A DNA stretch of 64,000 nt from Tachypleus tridentatus (lineage: Eukaryota > Arthropoda > Merostomata > Xiphosura > Limulidae), in NCBI RefSeq assembly GCF_004210375.1, contig NC_134830.1, forward strand, positions 434,001 to 498,000, in the 5' to 3' direction. The position numbers and the translations under genes were made by a program. The notes beneath the pieces are model-generated. The model made no database searches. It saw only the letters and a program-made list of their open reading frames with translations, and had not been told where the DNA came from. Below are positions 15,641-26,325 of this stretch, piece after piece; position 1 is the first letter of the stretch; the number at the start of each line of letters is the position of its first letter.

Positions 15641-15984
15641 CCACATACATATATTATCTTACATATACATATGTTATCATGAAACACACATTGTTCAATA
15701 ACCAATGTACACTCTTGTTTCTAGGAGAATAAGATATGTATAACAATATATAGTCCTTTACTGCGGAAGCTCCAAGTGTAATAACAGTAGCGCCCTGAAT
15801 AGATTCATTCACAATAACTTAATCTATTGGTTTTAGTGTCAGCGAATAGAATAGTAATGATAGCTGGGAAATAAAAGTGAAGTAGACAGAGTTAGCAATA
15901 AAACATAAGTAAATATGTTAGCGATTACAATGAAACAGGGAAGTAAGAACGGTAGATTTTTACAGTATAATGCTATAAAAAAGA
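15641..15984. other. Unassigned sequence between two minisatellites
   Basis: About 340 bp of AT-rich sequence with no reading frame, transposon end or tandem repeat that I can recognise. Confidence 0.4.
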
Positions 15985-16220
15985 ATGGTAGAGTTAGTAG
16001 TAGAATATAGTAAAAGTGATAGAGTTAGTAGTAGAATATAGTAAAAGTGGTAGAGTTAGTAGTAGAATATAGTAAAAGTGGTAGAGTTAGTAGTAGAATA
16101 TAGTAAAAGTGGTAGAATTAGTAGTAGAATATAGTAAAGAGTGGTAGAGTTAGTAGTAGAATATAGTAAAGAGTGGTAGAGTTAGTAGTAGAATATAGTA
16201 AAAAGTGGTAGAGTTAAAAG
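15985..16220. repeat. Minisatellite, 31-32 bp unit, about 7 copies
   Basis: The unit is GGTAGAGTTAGTAGTAGAAT followed by ATAGTAAAAGT. Copies are nearly identical apart from AAAGAGT/AAAAGT length changes. Plus-strand composition is strongly purine-rich. Confidence 0.9.
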
Positions 16221-16432
16221 TGAAATGATAGTAAAGATTTATTTAAATGTGGAAAGCCAGGAGAACATTAGAAATCACTAGGCCTAAAAGTTATGATAAA
16301 ATTTCGTAAACAGTAATTTGTTTCGACATTCCTTTTAATTTTTCTCTTTGTAATATAAAATTAAAGAAGTGTGAAAATTGAAATTTATACTTTATTTGAG
16401 TACTTTCTCAATAAGTCTAAAGGTTTATCCAT

Positions 16433-16560
16433 CTCCTCCCAGTGGCACAACAGGATGTTTCCAGACATACAACACTACAAAATGTGGTGTCAGTACGTGT
16501 GATGAGCATGAAACAGATTGTAGGTTGTGTAGTTTTGTTCTTAACCATACATAAACAGTT
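16433..16560 (+). mobile_element. SINE family B, diverged copy
   Basis: A short tRNA-like repeat: CAGTGGCACAACAGGATGT head, a degenerate middle with an ACAACACTACAAAA track, and a TTGTGTAGTTTTGTTCTTAA tail. It resembles the copies at 19382, 20452, 29815 and 52492. Boundaries are approximate. Confidence 0.55.
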
Positions 16561-17000
16561 GTTTTCTTTGCTTTTCATTTAGCTAACCGAATTAATTATT
16601 ATTTCTGCCCCAGCACATCACTTGTTACAAAAACCCTTTTAGTACTAGTGTAGGCTATATTCATAATTTGCTTTATTTAACAACTTTCTGAGACTAAAAT
16701 TCGCAATGTAATAGAGAAAACCTAAGCTTTTATAAATTAAACAATGCATTTGATTAGTTTCTTAGTTTTAATTTCTTGATGTAGTAGGTAACATTCTATT
16801 TCTAGTCGTTTCGTGATGGTTACAAGGTTTGTGTTCAGGTTTTTTTATTCCAAAATGTCGTGCGTTTTCAGCAGTAATTAATCATCGTCGGACAGTAGTA
16901 GCTTTGTACTTTTGTTCGAGAGTTTTAAACCTAAACTACTCTGAGATTGAAACTGATTAAGTGTTCCATATACAGCTTCACGTAAATTTTTTATAGGTTG
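16561..17000. other. Unassigned sequence
   Basis: About 440 bp with no recognisable reading frame or repeat. The last 10 bases before the next SINE (17001-17010) are that SINE's left target-site duplication. Confidence 0.4.
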
Positions 17001-17010
17001 AGTTTCTCAG

Positions 17011-17281
17011 TTTTGGTTTGAATTTTACGCAAAGCTACACGACAGCTATCTGCGCTAGCAGTCCCTAATTTAGCAGTTTAAGACTAAAGGAAAGGCAGTT
17101 ACTCATCACCACCCACCGCCAAGTCTTGGGCTACTCTTTTACCAACGAATAATGGGATTGACAACACATTATAATGCTCCCACGGTTGAAAGAGCGAGTA
17201 TGTTTGGTCTGACGAGGATTCGAACTCGCGACCCTCATATTACGAGTCGAGTGCCTTAAGCACCTGGCCATGCTGTGCCTA
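17011..17281 (-). mobile_element. SINE family A (tRNA-derived), with target-site duplication
   Basis: Read on the minus strand this has the tRNA-like head with Pol III A box (TGGCCAGGTG) and B box (GAGTTCGAATCC), the conserved middle (TCAATCCCATTATTCGTTGG) and the GCGTAAAATTCAAA tail. It is flanked by a perfect 10-bp duplication, AGTTTCTCAG, at 17001-17010 and 17282-17291, showing retrotransposition by a LINE machinery in trans. Confidence 0.93.
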
Positions 17282-17291
17282 AGTTTCTCAG

Positions 17292-18419
17292 AATGGCTGG
17301 TATAGGTATTAACACTTTTATTGATAAGCAGAGAACAACGCTTCGACCATCCTCAGTCATCTTCAAGTTAATCTGTGTTTCTCGCCATCAAGAATCAAGA
17401 AGTAGTTGAGTTTGTTACTGCATACAAAACTCTCGTATTTTATCCTCAAAATCCAACATTTTACGTTAGAAAAATGTGAAAGGCTACAAGATAAAATAAC
17501 AATTTAACAGCCTTTAAAACAACTGTAACACTTTTTAAAATGCAGCAATTTATTAAAAATAAGATAATTTCAACAGAGAATTAAGGTCAAATCTCTCAAT
17601 CGATTCGTAATAAGTTAATACCACGTTTTCATCGATCTAATCGTGTCTGGAAGCCAGAAAAAAATTTACTGAAGATGGTCTGGTTGAACTACAGGCTTTG
17701 GCTAATTAGTCAATCCTTAAGTTCTCTGTGGGATTTCTCAATGTACACAGAAAAATAAAGACTTCTCATTTTTAAATTAAAGGAATTCAGTTCCTAGCTG
17801 TCATGTTTTTTCTTTGTTGTACAGAATAAATAGAAATCAACTTCAGAGAATTCGAATAATCTCGAAATAACGAAAGACCTTTCCACGGCGATTACTTTGT
17901 TGTTAAACCCGAAGCTGCATAATAACCTATATGATCTAAGCGGGTTCAAGCCCCAAGTTGTAGCCCTCAAGACTCAAATTTAATTTGTTCGAAGAAGGAG
18001 AAGGAATCATAACGCTATCCAGTGTTCTTAACTACTAAAGAACATTATCATGTTACACTAACCATAAAGTGGCCATTCATCTGAATTTAAAAAATCTTTT
18101 CTTCAGGGAAAACGCGTAATGTGGTTCATATAAAAAAATAAAGGTGGAACAGTAATAAATTGTTTAAAATAAATATATTTTAATATTAGTATTTTATTTT
18201 ATGAAATTATTTACCGATTCATTAGTAAGCTGTTTGTTATTGCTTTCAATATGATGATAGATATTTTAGAAGACATCAGATGGAATCTGAGTGGCGCCAT
18301 CTGTGACAAGTGACTATCGTCACTTCATGTAAATAAGCAATTTAATAGTTGTTTTTAAGTTTCTTTAGTTAGTTTTTTGCGCGTAAGTGAAGAGCAACAA
18401 AAACGTTTGTTTACAGTTT
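17292..18419. other. Unassigned non-coding sequence
   Basis: No long reading frame or clear transposon end. The part near 17330-17370 (GCAGAGAACAACGCTTCGAC) resembles a dispersed motif I associate with horseshoe crab repeats, but that is from memory. Confidence 0.4.
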
Positions 18420-18715
18420 TTTTTTCACTGCTGAAAAGCGACACATTAATGAAGGAATTGTCTACTATTGGAAAAGCGACACATTAATGAAGGAATTAGA
18501 TTTACTACTAAAACAACGATTGTATACTCCTACGGCAGTGACACATTAATGCAAAATTTGTTCCCTCAACGATACATTAATACAGGTAGTTTTCACTACT
18601 GAAACGTCGACCAAGAATTTTATGATATTAGTACACACAACGACACACTAATAAACTGTTCACTAATAGAACAGTGACACATTCATTCAGGGATTATTCA
18701 CCTTTAGGTGTCTAT
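18420..18715. repeat. Degenerate tandem repeat, about 45-50 bp
   Basis: The motif GCGACACATTAATGAAGGAA recurs about six times with heavy divergence (CAGTGACACATTAATGC, ACGACACACTAATAAAC and similar), joined by a 'TTCACTACTGAAA' linker. Confidence 0.6.
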
Positions 18716-18722
18716 TGAACTT

Positions 18723-19001
18723 GCTCGGCATGGTCAAGCAGTTAGGACGCTCAACTCGTAATCTGAGGGTCGCGGGTTCGAATATCTATCACACCAAATA
18801 TGCTCGCCCATTCAGCCGTGGGGCGATATAAATGCGATCAGTCCCACTATTTGTTGGTAAAAAAGTAGCTCAAAAATTGGCTGTGAGTGGTGATAACAGA
18901 CTGCCTTCCCTCTAGCCTTACACTGCTAGATTAGGGATAGCAAGCACAAATAGCCTTCGTCTAACTTTGCGCGATAATTCAGAAACAAATAAACAAACTA
19001 G
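18723..19001 (+). mobile_element. SINE family A
   Basis: Head CTCGGCATGGTCAAGC, B box GGGTTCGAATATC, middle GTCCCACTATTTGTTGG, tail TTTGCGCGATAATTCAGAAA. A 7-bp match TGAACTT at 18716-18722 and 19002-19008 is the likely target-site duplication. It is more diverged than the copies at 38525 or 50131. Confidence 0.88.
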
Positions 19002-19008
19002 TGAACTT

Positions 19009-19381
19009 TGAGTCCATTGAAAACTAATAATATTATTTTCGGTTTCACCCGTCGTTTTGAAACTATGAGTTTCTGTCTCCAGTTGTCGAGATCGTTTTAA
19101 CAGTTGGTACTATTAGCTAGTGCCTGGCATTTACCATGAAAAAATCACTGATTCCAATTTCACCAGTAGTTTTGACACTTTACTCTATAAGCTATAAAGT
19201 TGTGCCTTCAGTTTCATTCAGTAGCTTATACATTTTACACTACAAGCTAGAGTCTCACTAGGCTTTTCAGTAGTTTTTAGACTTGACATAAGCTACTGTA
19301 CGTAAATGATACAGTGCTATTGGCTTAAAGAAAAGACAGAAGAGAAAACTTGACAAGTGATTGAAAAATCTGAAGAAAAAG
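19009..19381. other. Unassigned sequence between SINEs
   Basis: About 370 bp with a loosely repeated 'TTTCACCAGTAGTTTTGA' theme (near 19040, 19160 and 19205), probably a very degenerate tandem repeat. No gene is visible. Confidence 0.4.
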
Positions 19382-19510
19382 CCCTTCCCTCTCAGTGGCA
19401 CATTGGTTACGTCTGCAAACTTACAACGTTAGAAACCAGGTCCCGATACCTTTGGTGGGAAGATCGCAGACACCCTATTATGTAGTTTATGCTTAACAAC
19501 AAAGAAAGAA
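19382..19510 (+). mobile_element. SINE family B
   Basis: Head CTCTCAGTGGCACATTGG, then CAAACTTACAACGTTAGAAA, a B-box-like CAGGTCCCGATACC, and tail TGTAGTTTATGCTTAACAAC followed by a (GAAA)n run. The family is distinct from A: it is only about 125 bp and has CCCACTGG-type flanking motifs in place of GGCCCGGC. Confidence 0.7.
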
Positions 19511-19784
19511 AGAAAAACTTTGTGAATATGATTGTATACCAATATTGGTAAAGGAATGACAGTGGGTATCAGCAATAAGAAACAAAACCTAAAAGTTATA
19601 CAATAATAAACTGAGAAGAATTTGAAAAGTTAAAAGCTTTATTTACTTTGGACAATTAACTACAGAAGACTGAACATGTGTAGAAAGAGTTAAGTAGAAG
19701 AACTGTTGTTAAAACTGTCTTCAACATTATCAAACGAATTCTACATCAACAGAAATAAATCTCCAACCAAACATCCTCTCTAAT

Positions 19785-20275
19785 TTACTATTCTATTTAA
19801 TCATAGCAAAGCCGATAAGTTCACTATTACTTTCCAATTTACACCATTGTTTAACCATAACGAACCTGACAACGTTCGAGTTTGATTTATACCATTGTTT
19901 AATAACAATAAACCTGATAATGTTCATGTTTACTCTTTATTTTACATCATTGTTTGATCATAACGAACATCACAAAGTCCAAGTTTTGCTCTATAATATA
20001 AATCATTGTTTAACCATAATGAACTTCACAAAGTTCAAGTTTTTCTCTATAATTTACACCATTGTTAACTCTAATGAACCTGACAGATTTCAAGTTTATT
20101 CTCTATCTTGCACCATTTTTTAACCATAATGAACTTGAAAAAGCTCAAGTTTACTCTCTAGCTCGCTCCATTGCTTAACCATAATGAACCTGAAAACGTT
20201 CAAGATTTTCTCTATAATTAACACCATTATTTAGTCGCAATGAGTCTGATGAAGGTCAGATTTACTGTAATTTAT
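19785..20275. repeat. Diverged tandem repeat, about 48-57 bp, 8-9 copies
   Basis: Each unit carries CACCATTGTTTAACCATAA, then GAACCTGA, then GTTCAAGTTTACTCTCTA. Unit length and sequence vary, so this is an old array. The 67-codon frame at 19920-20123 is a product of the repetition. Confidence 0.8.
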
Positions 20276-20451
20276 CCCCTCTGTTTATCCACAAAGAAAA
20301 TGATTATATCAAACAACTCCTATAAAACATCTTGTTGAAAACGTTTATCCTTATTTAAAAACTAATATCTTTTAGATTCTCTTTAACTATAACATATATT
20401 ATACAGCTTCAATACCATGAACATTGAAAGAAACATGTTTTATTACAGATG

Positions 20452-20575
20452 TTGTAGGTTCATGCACAGCGATAACTCTACAAATTTACACCGCTAAAAT
20501 CATGGTTTCGATTTCCTTCAGTGGGCTCAGCAGATGGTTCGATGTGGCTCTGCTCTAAGGAAACATCAACATCAC
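20452..20575 (+). mobile_element. SINE family B
   Basis: Contains CAAATTTACACCGCTAAAAT, B-box-like GGTTTCGATTTCC, then GTGGGCTCAGCAGATGGTTC. It is the plus-strand equivalent of the minus-strand copy at 29815-29937, which shares the CTAAAATCA and GGGCTCAGCAGATA blocks. Confidence 0.75.
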
Positions 20576-21284
20576 CGTCCCGAAAAGGTATAAAAAATAC
20601 ATTTAGAATCCAATTATCTGGATCGAATTACTTGCGGTCTTAGTAGAAACATCTTTGAGTACTTTCCTCGAGGCAATACGTCATTTCCTGTTAGGGTGTT
20701 CTCTCCACCTAATCTAAACACAAAACAGTAACTCCAGGGATTTCTAAGCAGAGAATACCAGACACTGGCAGTCCACCACTGTTATACTAGAAAAAGTTGA
20801 ATTTGTAATTTATAACCTAAGCTGCCAGGAATGCATTTGTTCCCCCGAGCCTTACTGGTTAATCGTTTAATATATATGGCTTCATCAATTTTATAGAACG
20901 CACAGAGAATCTGACAGCAAACCGTGGTAATGGACTAAAAGTCAGTTACTTTGCTGATTTGTTAACATGTTACGTGTTAAAGTACATTTTACATTCTTAC
21001 GCAGATGTTTCTTCTAATATACCGTATTGCATGAATAAAGATCACGAGTATTCCAATACATTGTCTGGAGAATATCTTATAAAAATAAATGTGATTCAAT
21101 CCTTTCTTTTTACCTTGGGACTTTGACACGTCTAAAGGCTTATAGTACTTGAAACCTGGTTTCGATATACCATCACTCATATATAAAACTTTGCAATTCT
21201 TCACAAATAAAATCTATGGAACTCGATACACTGAGTAACATATTATTCTTATCCTTTTACTTCTTTATAATCAGGGTCAGGTTA
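20576..21284. other. Unassigned sequence
   Basis: About 700 bp. A minus-strand frame of 71 codons at 20989-21204 has no recognisable domain and no splice context that I can defend. No repeats were seen. Confidence 0.35.
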
Positions 21285-21525
21285 GCTCATTTCTAAGCTG
21301 GAAAGTCGAAGGTTCGTGGTTCGCATACTGTTATTGTAAAAACGTAGTCCTCAGTTTGAGGCCATTAATGCAACATATAGTCAAATCCTACTAACTGGTA
21401 AGAGTAGGGGGATGTATTGTCTATTAGCTGTCTTCCCTTTATTATATCAGCTCAAAATGAGGGACGCACATGAACAGATTGTCCTTGTGTAGCCCTGGGC
21501 GAAATTCTGAAACAAACTAAGTTGA
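21285..21525 (+). mobile_element. Very diverged SINE family A copy
   Basis: The head keeps only a weak B box (GGTTCGTGGTTCGC). The middle TCAAATCCTACTAACTGGTAAGAGTAG and the tail TTGTGTAGCCCTGGGCGAAATTCTGAAACAAAC are recognisable in pieces. It is among the oldest copies in the window. Confidence 0.6.
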
Positions 21526-21744
21526 AAGGTAGAAAGAAATACTTTCATAATACGGTTTTATTTTATTAATAAATAAAATGATATTAATGTTAGCTAATAA
21601 AACAATACAATGATTTCTAAATGGAAAAAATATCATAAAGATCCATTTTAACATATTTACTAACTAGCTGGAATTATGTAAATTCACGGTTAATTAATGG
21701 TTATCCTAAGGCATGAAAAGTTGCCTTCCTTATATATAATTGTA

Positions 21745-22015
21745 AAAAAAAAAAAAAAAAAAAAAGACCATAAAACTGCAATACACAAATTGAGAATCTG
21801 TAAGTTTGTGTGTATCTCCTTATGGACCCAATAAACCTTCATACCAAACTTGGTGAAGTTTCGTTTCTAGAGGGCGAAGTAATAGTAAAAAAAACCAACA
21901 AAAATACAAAATGCAAAACTGAAAATTTGTAGCTACCTCTCCATAGATCCAATTAACCTATATACCAGTTTTGGTGAAGATCCATTCACACCCTACGAAA
22001 TAGTTACATGGACAT
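21745..22015. repeat. Dimeric dispersed repeat preceded by a poly(A) run
   Basis: After 21-23 consecutive A near 21750 come two diverged copies of a module of about 125 bp. Each ends in an 'ATACCAAACTTGGTGAAG' / 'ATACCAGTTTTGGTGAAG' block followed by CCTACGAA-like sequence. The style resembles the 3' end of a non-LTR element, but no reading frame is left. Confidence 0.5.
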
Positions 22016-22728
22016 GCAACAAACAGTGCTATTATATTTATATAACTAAAGCGCTACTGAGTGTACATAAGAATACCAAACATACAGGATAGGTGAAGTG
22101 AAAAAAGTGTCATTGGCCACTTAGTATGTAACCTAACAACAGACGTTGACCAAAAGTTTGATTGAACTGTACCTCCCTTGAAATTAGACTTCGAAATTAG
22201 TTTTTGGAATATTGAGTTTATTTATTGTACACTAAAATGTACTGTTTATAGTTTGGTAACTCGGCTGCTTTCCTTTGTATACCACAGTTTGTAATATTAC
22301 GTAACAGACTGTACAAATATACGTATAGTTTACAGCCAAAGAAAACTGCTAATATGCTTTAGGATCTTTTGTACCACAGTTTATAATACCGTGTTGATGA
22401 ACGAATAGTAGCAGGAATTGTTTGTTACAAAAGAAATCCGATTATTTGATATTTTTACTCCTGCAGAGAAAAGGCCTAACTTCCGAAAAGTCTAGCTTCT
22501 TGAGTTATCACTATCCTACTTGTATAGGATGTAAGACAACACCTAGTTTGAGAATATAACGTTTTACGTTAATGTACTTCTGGAAGAATAATTATTCGAT
22601 TCAATTACTTGAATTTAACGTTTAACATCACATTCTGTATAAATTACAGTACTTTTATAGTTTGGTATTACAAGTGTGTGGCAGGTGTACGCCATATACA
22701 ACAGTACACACATATATACACTGCTGGC
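22016..22728. other. Unassigned sequence left of the Tc1 element
   Basis: No gene seen. A 'TACCACAGTTTGTAATA' / 'TACCACAGTTTATAATA' block occurs twice (near 22279 and 22371). The last two bases, TA at 22727-22728, are the Tc1 target site. Confidence 0.4.
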
Positions 22729-24261
22729 CAAAATATTAAAGCCAATGAATATAAAGAAAAAATACACATTTTGCGGTGTTAGACTCAACCACTTATTTGA
22801 GTAGAGCATCGAAAGATGTAAATAAGAAAAAAAAAAAAAACGTTTTTAGCATTTAATAGAGAAAATGTGAACACTGGTCAAAAGTTTAAGACCATACCAA
22901 AAAGAAGTCCTAAACAGGGTGGGAAATCCCCAAAAAGATGTCTCAGTAGTGAGTTGCACGGCCGTCATTGCGAATAACTGCAAACATTCGTTTTGACATG
23001 ATCGATATAAGCGTTTGCAGAAGGCTGGCTGGAATGTTATTCCAAGTGGTGAAGATGGCTTCACCAAGGTCATGCACTGTTTGGAATTGACGTCCATTTC
23101 TATAGACTCCCTTGCCATTCACCCCCAAAACTTTTCAATAAGGATCAGTTCGGGCGAACACACTGGATGGTCCAAAAGAATCACGTTATTCGCCATGAAA
23201 AAGTCCTTTATCCTGCGGACATTGTGGATTGCAACGTTGTCCTGCTGAGAGATCCAGTCATTTCAACACAAGCGAGGGCCTTCAGTCAATAAGAATGCTC
23301 TCTCCAACATGCCAATGTAGCCAGCTGCTGTTTGACGCCCCTGGAAAAACCTGAAGCTCCACTGTTCCATGGAAGGAGAAAGCACCCCAGATCATGATGG
23401 AAGCTCCTCCACTGTGTCGTGTAGAAAATATCTCCGGTGGGATATCCTTATCGTGTCAGTAACGCTGGTAGCCATGTGGATCATTCGGGTTAAATGTTTT
23501 CTCATCAGAGAACAAAACCTTCTTCCACTTTTCTATGTCCCATGTTTGGTGCTTCTCAGCAAAGTTCAACCGATGCGTTTCGTGATGTGGAAGGAGGTGT
23601 GGCCTTTGAACACGTTTACAGCTTTTAAAACCTTTCTCTCGTAGATGCCGTCTTATTGTTCTTGAGCTGCTTTCTGCGTCCTTAAGGGCCTTAATCTGAT
23701 TCGACGATCGGCTGCTGTCTTGCCGGACAACCTGTCAAATCCTCCTGCTCAACGCCAGCGAATTTTTTTGGGCCGATCACTTGAAATTCTCGTTCCGTAT
23801 TCCTCAGGGTTTTTTAAGAAATTTGCAACAGGAGTTTTACTACGACCAATCTCACCAGCGATGGCACATTGAGAGAGACCTGGCTTTTGCAGCTCGACAA
23901 TTTTGCCACGTCCAAACTCTGTCAACGTTTTAGCCTTTTCTATGTTTTTACCCAATGTAACACAGGAGATGTCAGTGGGAATTGTTGACAACGCTAATGC
24001 TTGAACACAAACGACTACATTTCGTTACGTGTTTACCGATTAACGCTTCGTTTCAGTATGCTCTTAAACTTTTGACTAGCTAGTATTGAGGCTAATCTCA
24101 TAGTGTTTACATTTTCCTTATTAAATGCTAAAAAACCTTTTTATTTTCCCTTTTCTTATTGTCATCTTTCGAAGCTCTACTCAAATAAGTGGTTGAGTCT
24201 AACAACGCAAAATGCATATTTTTTTTTATGCTCATTGGCCTTATGATTTTGGCCAGCAGTG
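22729..24261 (-). mobile_element. Decayed Tc1-family DNA transposon with terminal inverted repeats
   Basis: The ends CACTGCTGGCCAAAAT and its reverse complement lie at 22729 and 24261, each next to a TA dinucleotide (22727-22728 and 24262-24263), the signature of Tc1/mariner insertion. The inverted repeats extend about 105-110 bp and share the block GACTCAACCACTTATTTGAG. Total length is 1533 bp, normal for a full-length element. The transposase between the ends reads on the minus strand and is broken. Confidence 0.93.
22943..23991 (-). pseudogene. Tc1-type transposase, frame-broken
   Basis: The first 80 codons, from an ATG at 23991, give an intact paired-like helix-turn-helix region (LTEFGRGKIVELQKPGLSQC, then IAGEIGRSKT) followed by a PKK basic hook typical of Tc1 transposases, which bind the inverted repeats. 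After about 23750 the frame is lost. Pieces of the DDE catalytic region can be read in changing frames, including WNNIPASLLQTLI and the end MFAVIRNDGRATHY near 22943. The conserved DEKxF and NPIExxW blocks are degraded. The element could not transpose by itself. Several plus-strand frames in this interval are antisense shadows. Confidence 0.9.
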
Positions 24262-24389
24262 TATGTGTATATAAATACATCATACTTAAGCTAAATATTA
24301 AATTGTTGTATTTCAAAAACTGTCAAATTGATTTTATTACATTTGAAATATTTTATTATTTATTATACGTTAGAAGTATTTTATTATGT

Positions 24390-24610
24390 TTCTTATTTTA
24401 TGGGTAGTTTGTTATGTACTGCATGTTTTGGTTAGTTTTTTATGTACTATATGTATCATGGGTAGTGTGTTATATGTTGTATGCTAAGGGTAATATGTTA
24501 TGTACTGTATATGAAGGATAATGTATCATGTACTGTATGTTATGGGTTGTTTGTTTTATACTGTATGTTAGGGGTAGTGCGTTATGTACTATATATTAGA
24601 AGCAATGTGC
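24390..24610. repeat. Degenerate tandem repeat, about 28-31 bp
   Basis: The motif GTTATGTACTGTATGTTATG plus GGTAGT recurs about seven times with many substitutions. The 85-codon frame here is repeat-derived. Confidence 0.65.
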
Positions 24611-25238
24611 GATATTGGGTATTTTTAATATTTTGTTATTTTCATGTAGTCTATTATGTTTTCAAGGTAAGTGATATTTCCTCCTTAATGTTTTCAAAGG
24701 AGTATGATGTTACATCTGACATAGGTTTGTCTGGATAGTCTGTAGAGCTTTTGTTTGGTTCAAATAAGTGGTTTGAGTATTTTGTGGAAGATTGTTTGGT
24801 TTGTAACAATAGCTTGTTGATGGACCGTTTCACCGACGTTGATGTATTTGTTTGTATGGTAGTCCAGTCTGTTGGTTTATTTGATTAACCCACGTTGGTG
24901 AACCGCTCTTTTCCATTTTGGCACCTCTCGTTCCTCTAGTCTGTACCTTCAGTAGTTGCACCTTGAGTGTAGCGACGTTCAAACACTTTAAATATTCTCT
25001 CTTTTCTTAAACTTGAATACAAAACAAAGTTTGAACATCCAATTTCTGACACCAAATTGTCACATTTGTCTAATTCAACAAAACTGATTCCAAAGCTTAA
25101 GCTAAAACTAATTACACTGCACAACAAAGATTTTGCTTCTTGAACGCTGTTGGGTATTCCTTATAGATTTTTTGGCTACTGATCACGAAAATCACATTAA
25201 AATTTGCCTATCACGTACCGTTTCATCAAAATATTCAG
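24611..25238. other. Unassigned sequence left of a transposase remnant
   Basis: No conserved frame. The end, ATATTCAG at 25231-25238, looks like a splice acceptor or a deletion junction immediately before the remnant. Confidence 0.4.
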
Positions 25239-25379
25239 TTTCACCAGGACATTGCTACAATAGAAAAACGATATCAGGGCAACTGGAATCCGTCAATACT
25301 TGCTGACTACTGTTGGACACTGCAACGTGATGCACCGGACATTGAATACAAGCGAAAATCAGGAGCAAAACATTTTTAA
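25239..25379 (+). pseudogene. C-terminal fragment of a DNA-transposon protein (FHQDI...RYQG family)
   Basis: Forty-six codons plus a stop encode a peptide starting FHQDIATIEKRYQGNW, with ADYCWTLQRDAP in the middle and ending KRKSGAKHF. It is the same family as the C-terminus of the element at 48378-50441 (there AYSEEQGERF, then DILDFERR, NENMIGDYIWGL and RKTTHF) but clearly a different subfamily. From memory this domain is repeated hundreds of times in arthropod and Hydra genomes as 'uncharacterized protein'. Nothing upstream matches the rest of the protein. It is either a lone last exon or a deletion remnant. Confidence 0.75.
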
Positions 25380-25924
25380 TTACGTTGACCTTTATAGCGT
25401 ATTAGAAACATAAACGCAATTAAATACGTTATTGTCGGTGAACAGTTAACTGTCTATTTCTCAGAGTTCCTACGTGATGAAGCAAAACCAAAACTATGTT
25501 TGTGCATACCCACCAGGTACCTGTCACAATCAGCAAAAAACTTTTCAGGAAGCAAAACTTTTCAAAAAAATTGTTGTGCAGTGTTACGTTATATTCCATC
25601 AAGAGTCACTAATGCATACAACATCATTTACTAGGCAGATAATTACAACAGAAAAATTTTAACAAATAATTGTGTAGTTCAGATACATTTTTAATTGTTC
25701 ACAATAACATTAAGGCGAGAATTAGACCCATTCATCTCAGTTACCTGTACATCAGGTACATTCTAAGTCTGTCAATTAGCTTTAAAATACATATACCAAA
25801 TTGTAATTCATAAAAAAGATAAGTAATAATTATGATATAAAGTAAATATCTTAAAACATGTTAAGATAAATCAATGAAAGTTTCATACAGTGACACATAA
25901 TAAGGTGGAAAGAATTTTGTAGGT
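25380..25924. other. Unassigned sequence
   Basis: No terminal inverted repeat could be paired with the transposase remnant, and no other gene is visible. Confidence 0.35.
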
Positions 25925-26085
25925 GGCACTCACAAAAAAAATACGTAAAACAGCATTACGTAACAATATTAGTATAATTAGTTTTAAAAAGGCATTACTT
26001 ATCAACAATGAAATAATTAATTTTAAAATCGGTATTCGTGATAATATTAAAATAATTAGCTTTAAAAATGGCATTTCGCTAACAC
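25925..26085. repeat. Short tandem repeat, about 45 bp, 3 copies
   Basis: Units share AATAATTAGTTTTAAAAA followed by GGCATTAC or GGTATTCG. Overlapping 69- and 73-codon frames on both strands come from the repeat. Confidence 0.65.
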
Positions 26086-26139
26086 TCAGCATTTGTCTTC
26101 GTACACCAAAGTTTGTTTGTGAGTACCATCTGTCCTTAA

Positions 26140-26325
26140 GTTAGAAGTGATAGGCTAGAGGAAAGACAACTCTTGGACTACTTTTCAATCGAAAGAAATG
26201 TGAAATTAACAATTGTATTAGAGCGCCATCACTACTAAAATTAAGAGCGTATTGCATGACGGGAATCGAACCTGTGACTACAAAATTACGAGTAAGCAAC
26301 CTAACCACGAGGACATGCTAGGCCC
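26140..26325 (-). mobile_element. Diverged SINE family A copy, 3' part degraded
   Basis: On the minus strand the head GGGGCCTAGCATGTCC, the B box AGGTTCGATTCCC and the middle TTTCGATTGAAAAGTAG remain. The tail is missing or unrecognisable. Confidence 0.7.

Noticed and set aside
23015..23644. Plus-strand frames of 77 and 91 codons
   Set aside because: Antisense to the Tc1 transposase remnant on the minus strand.
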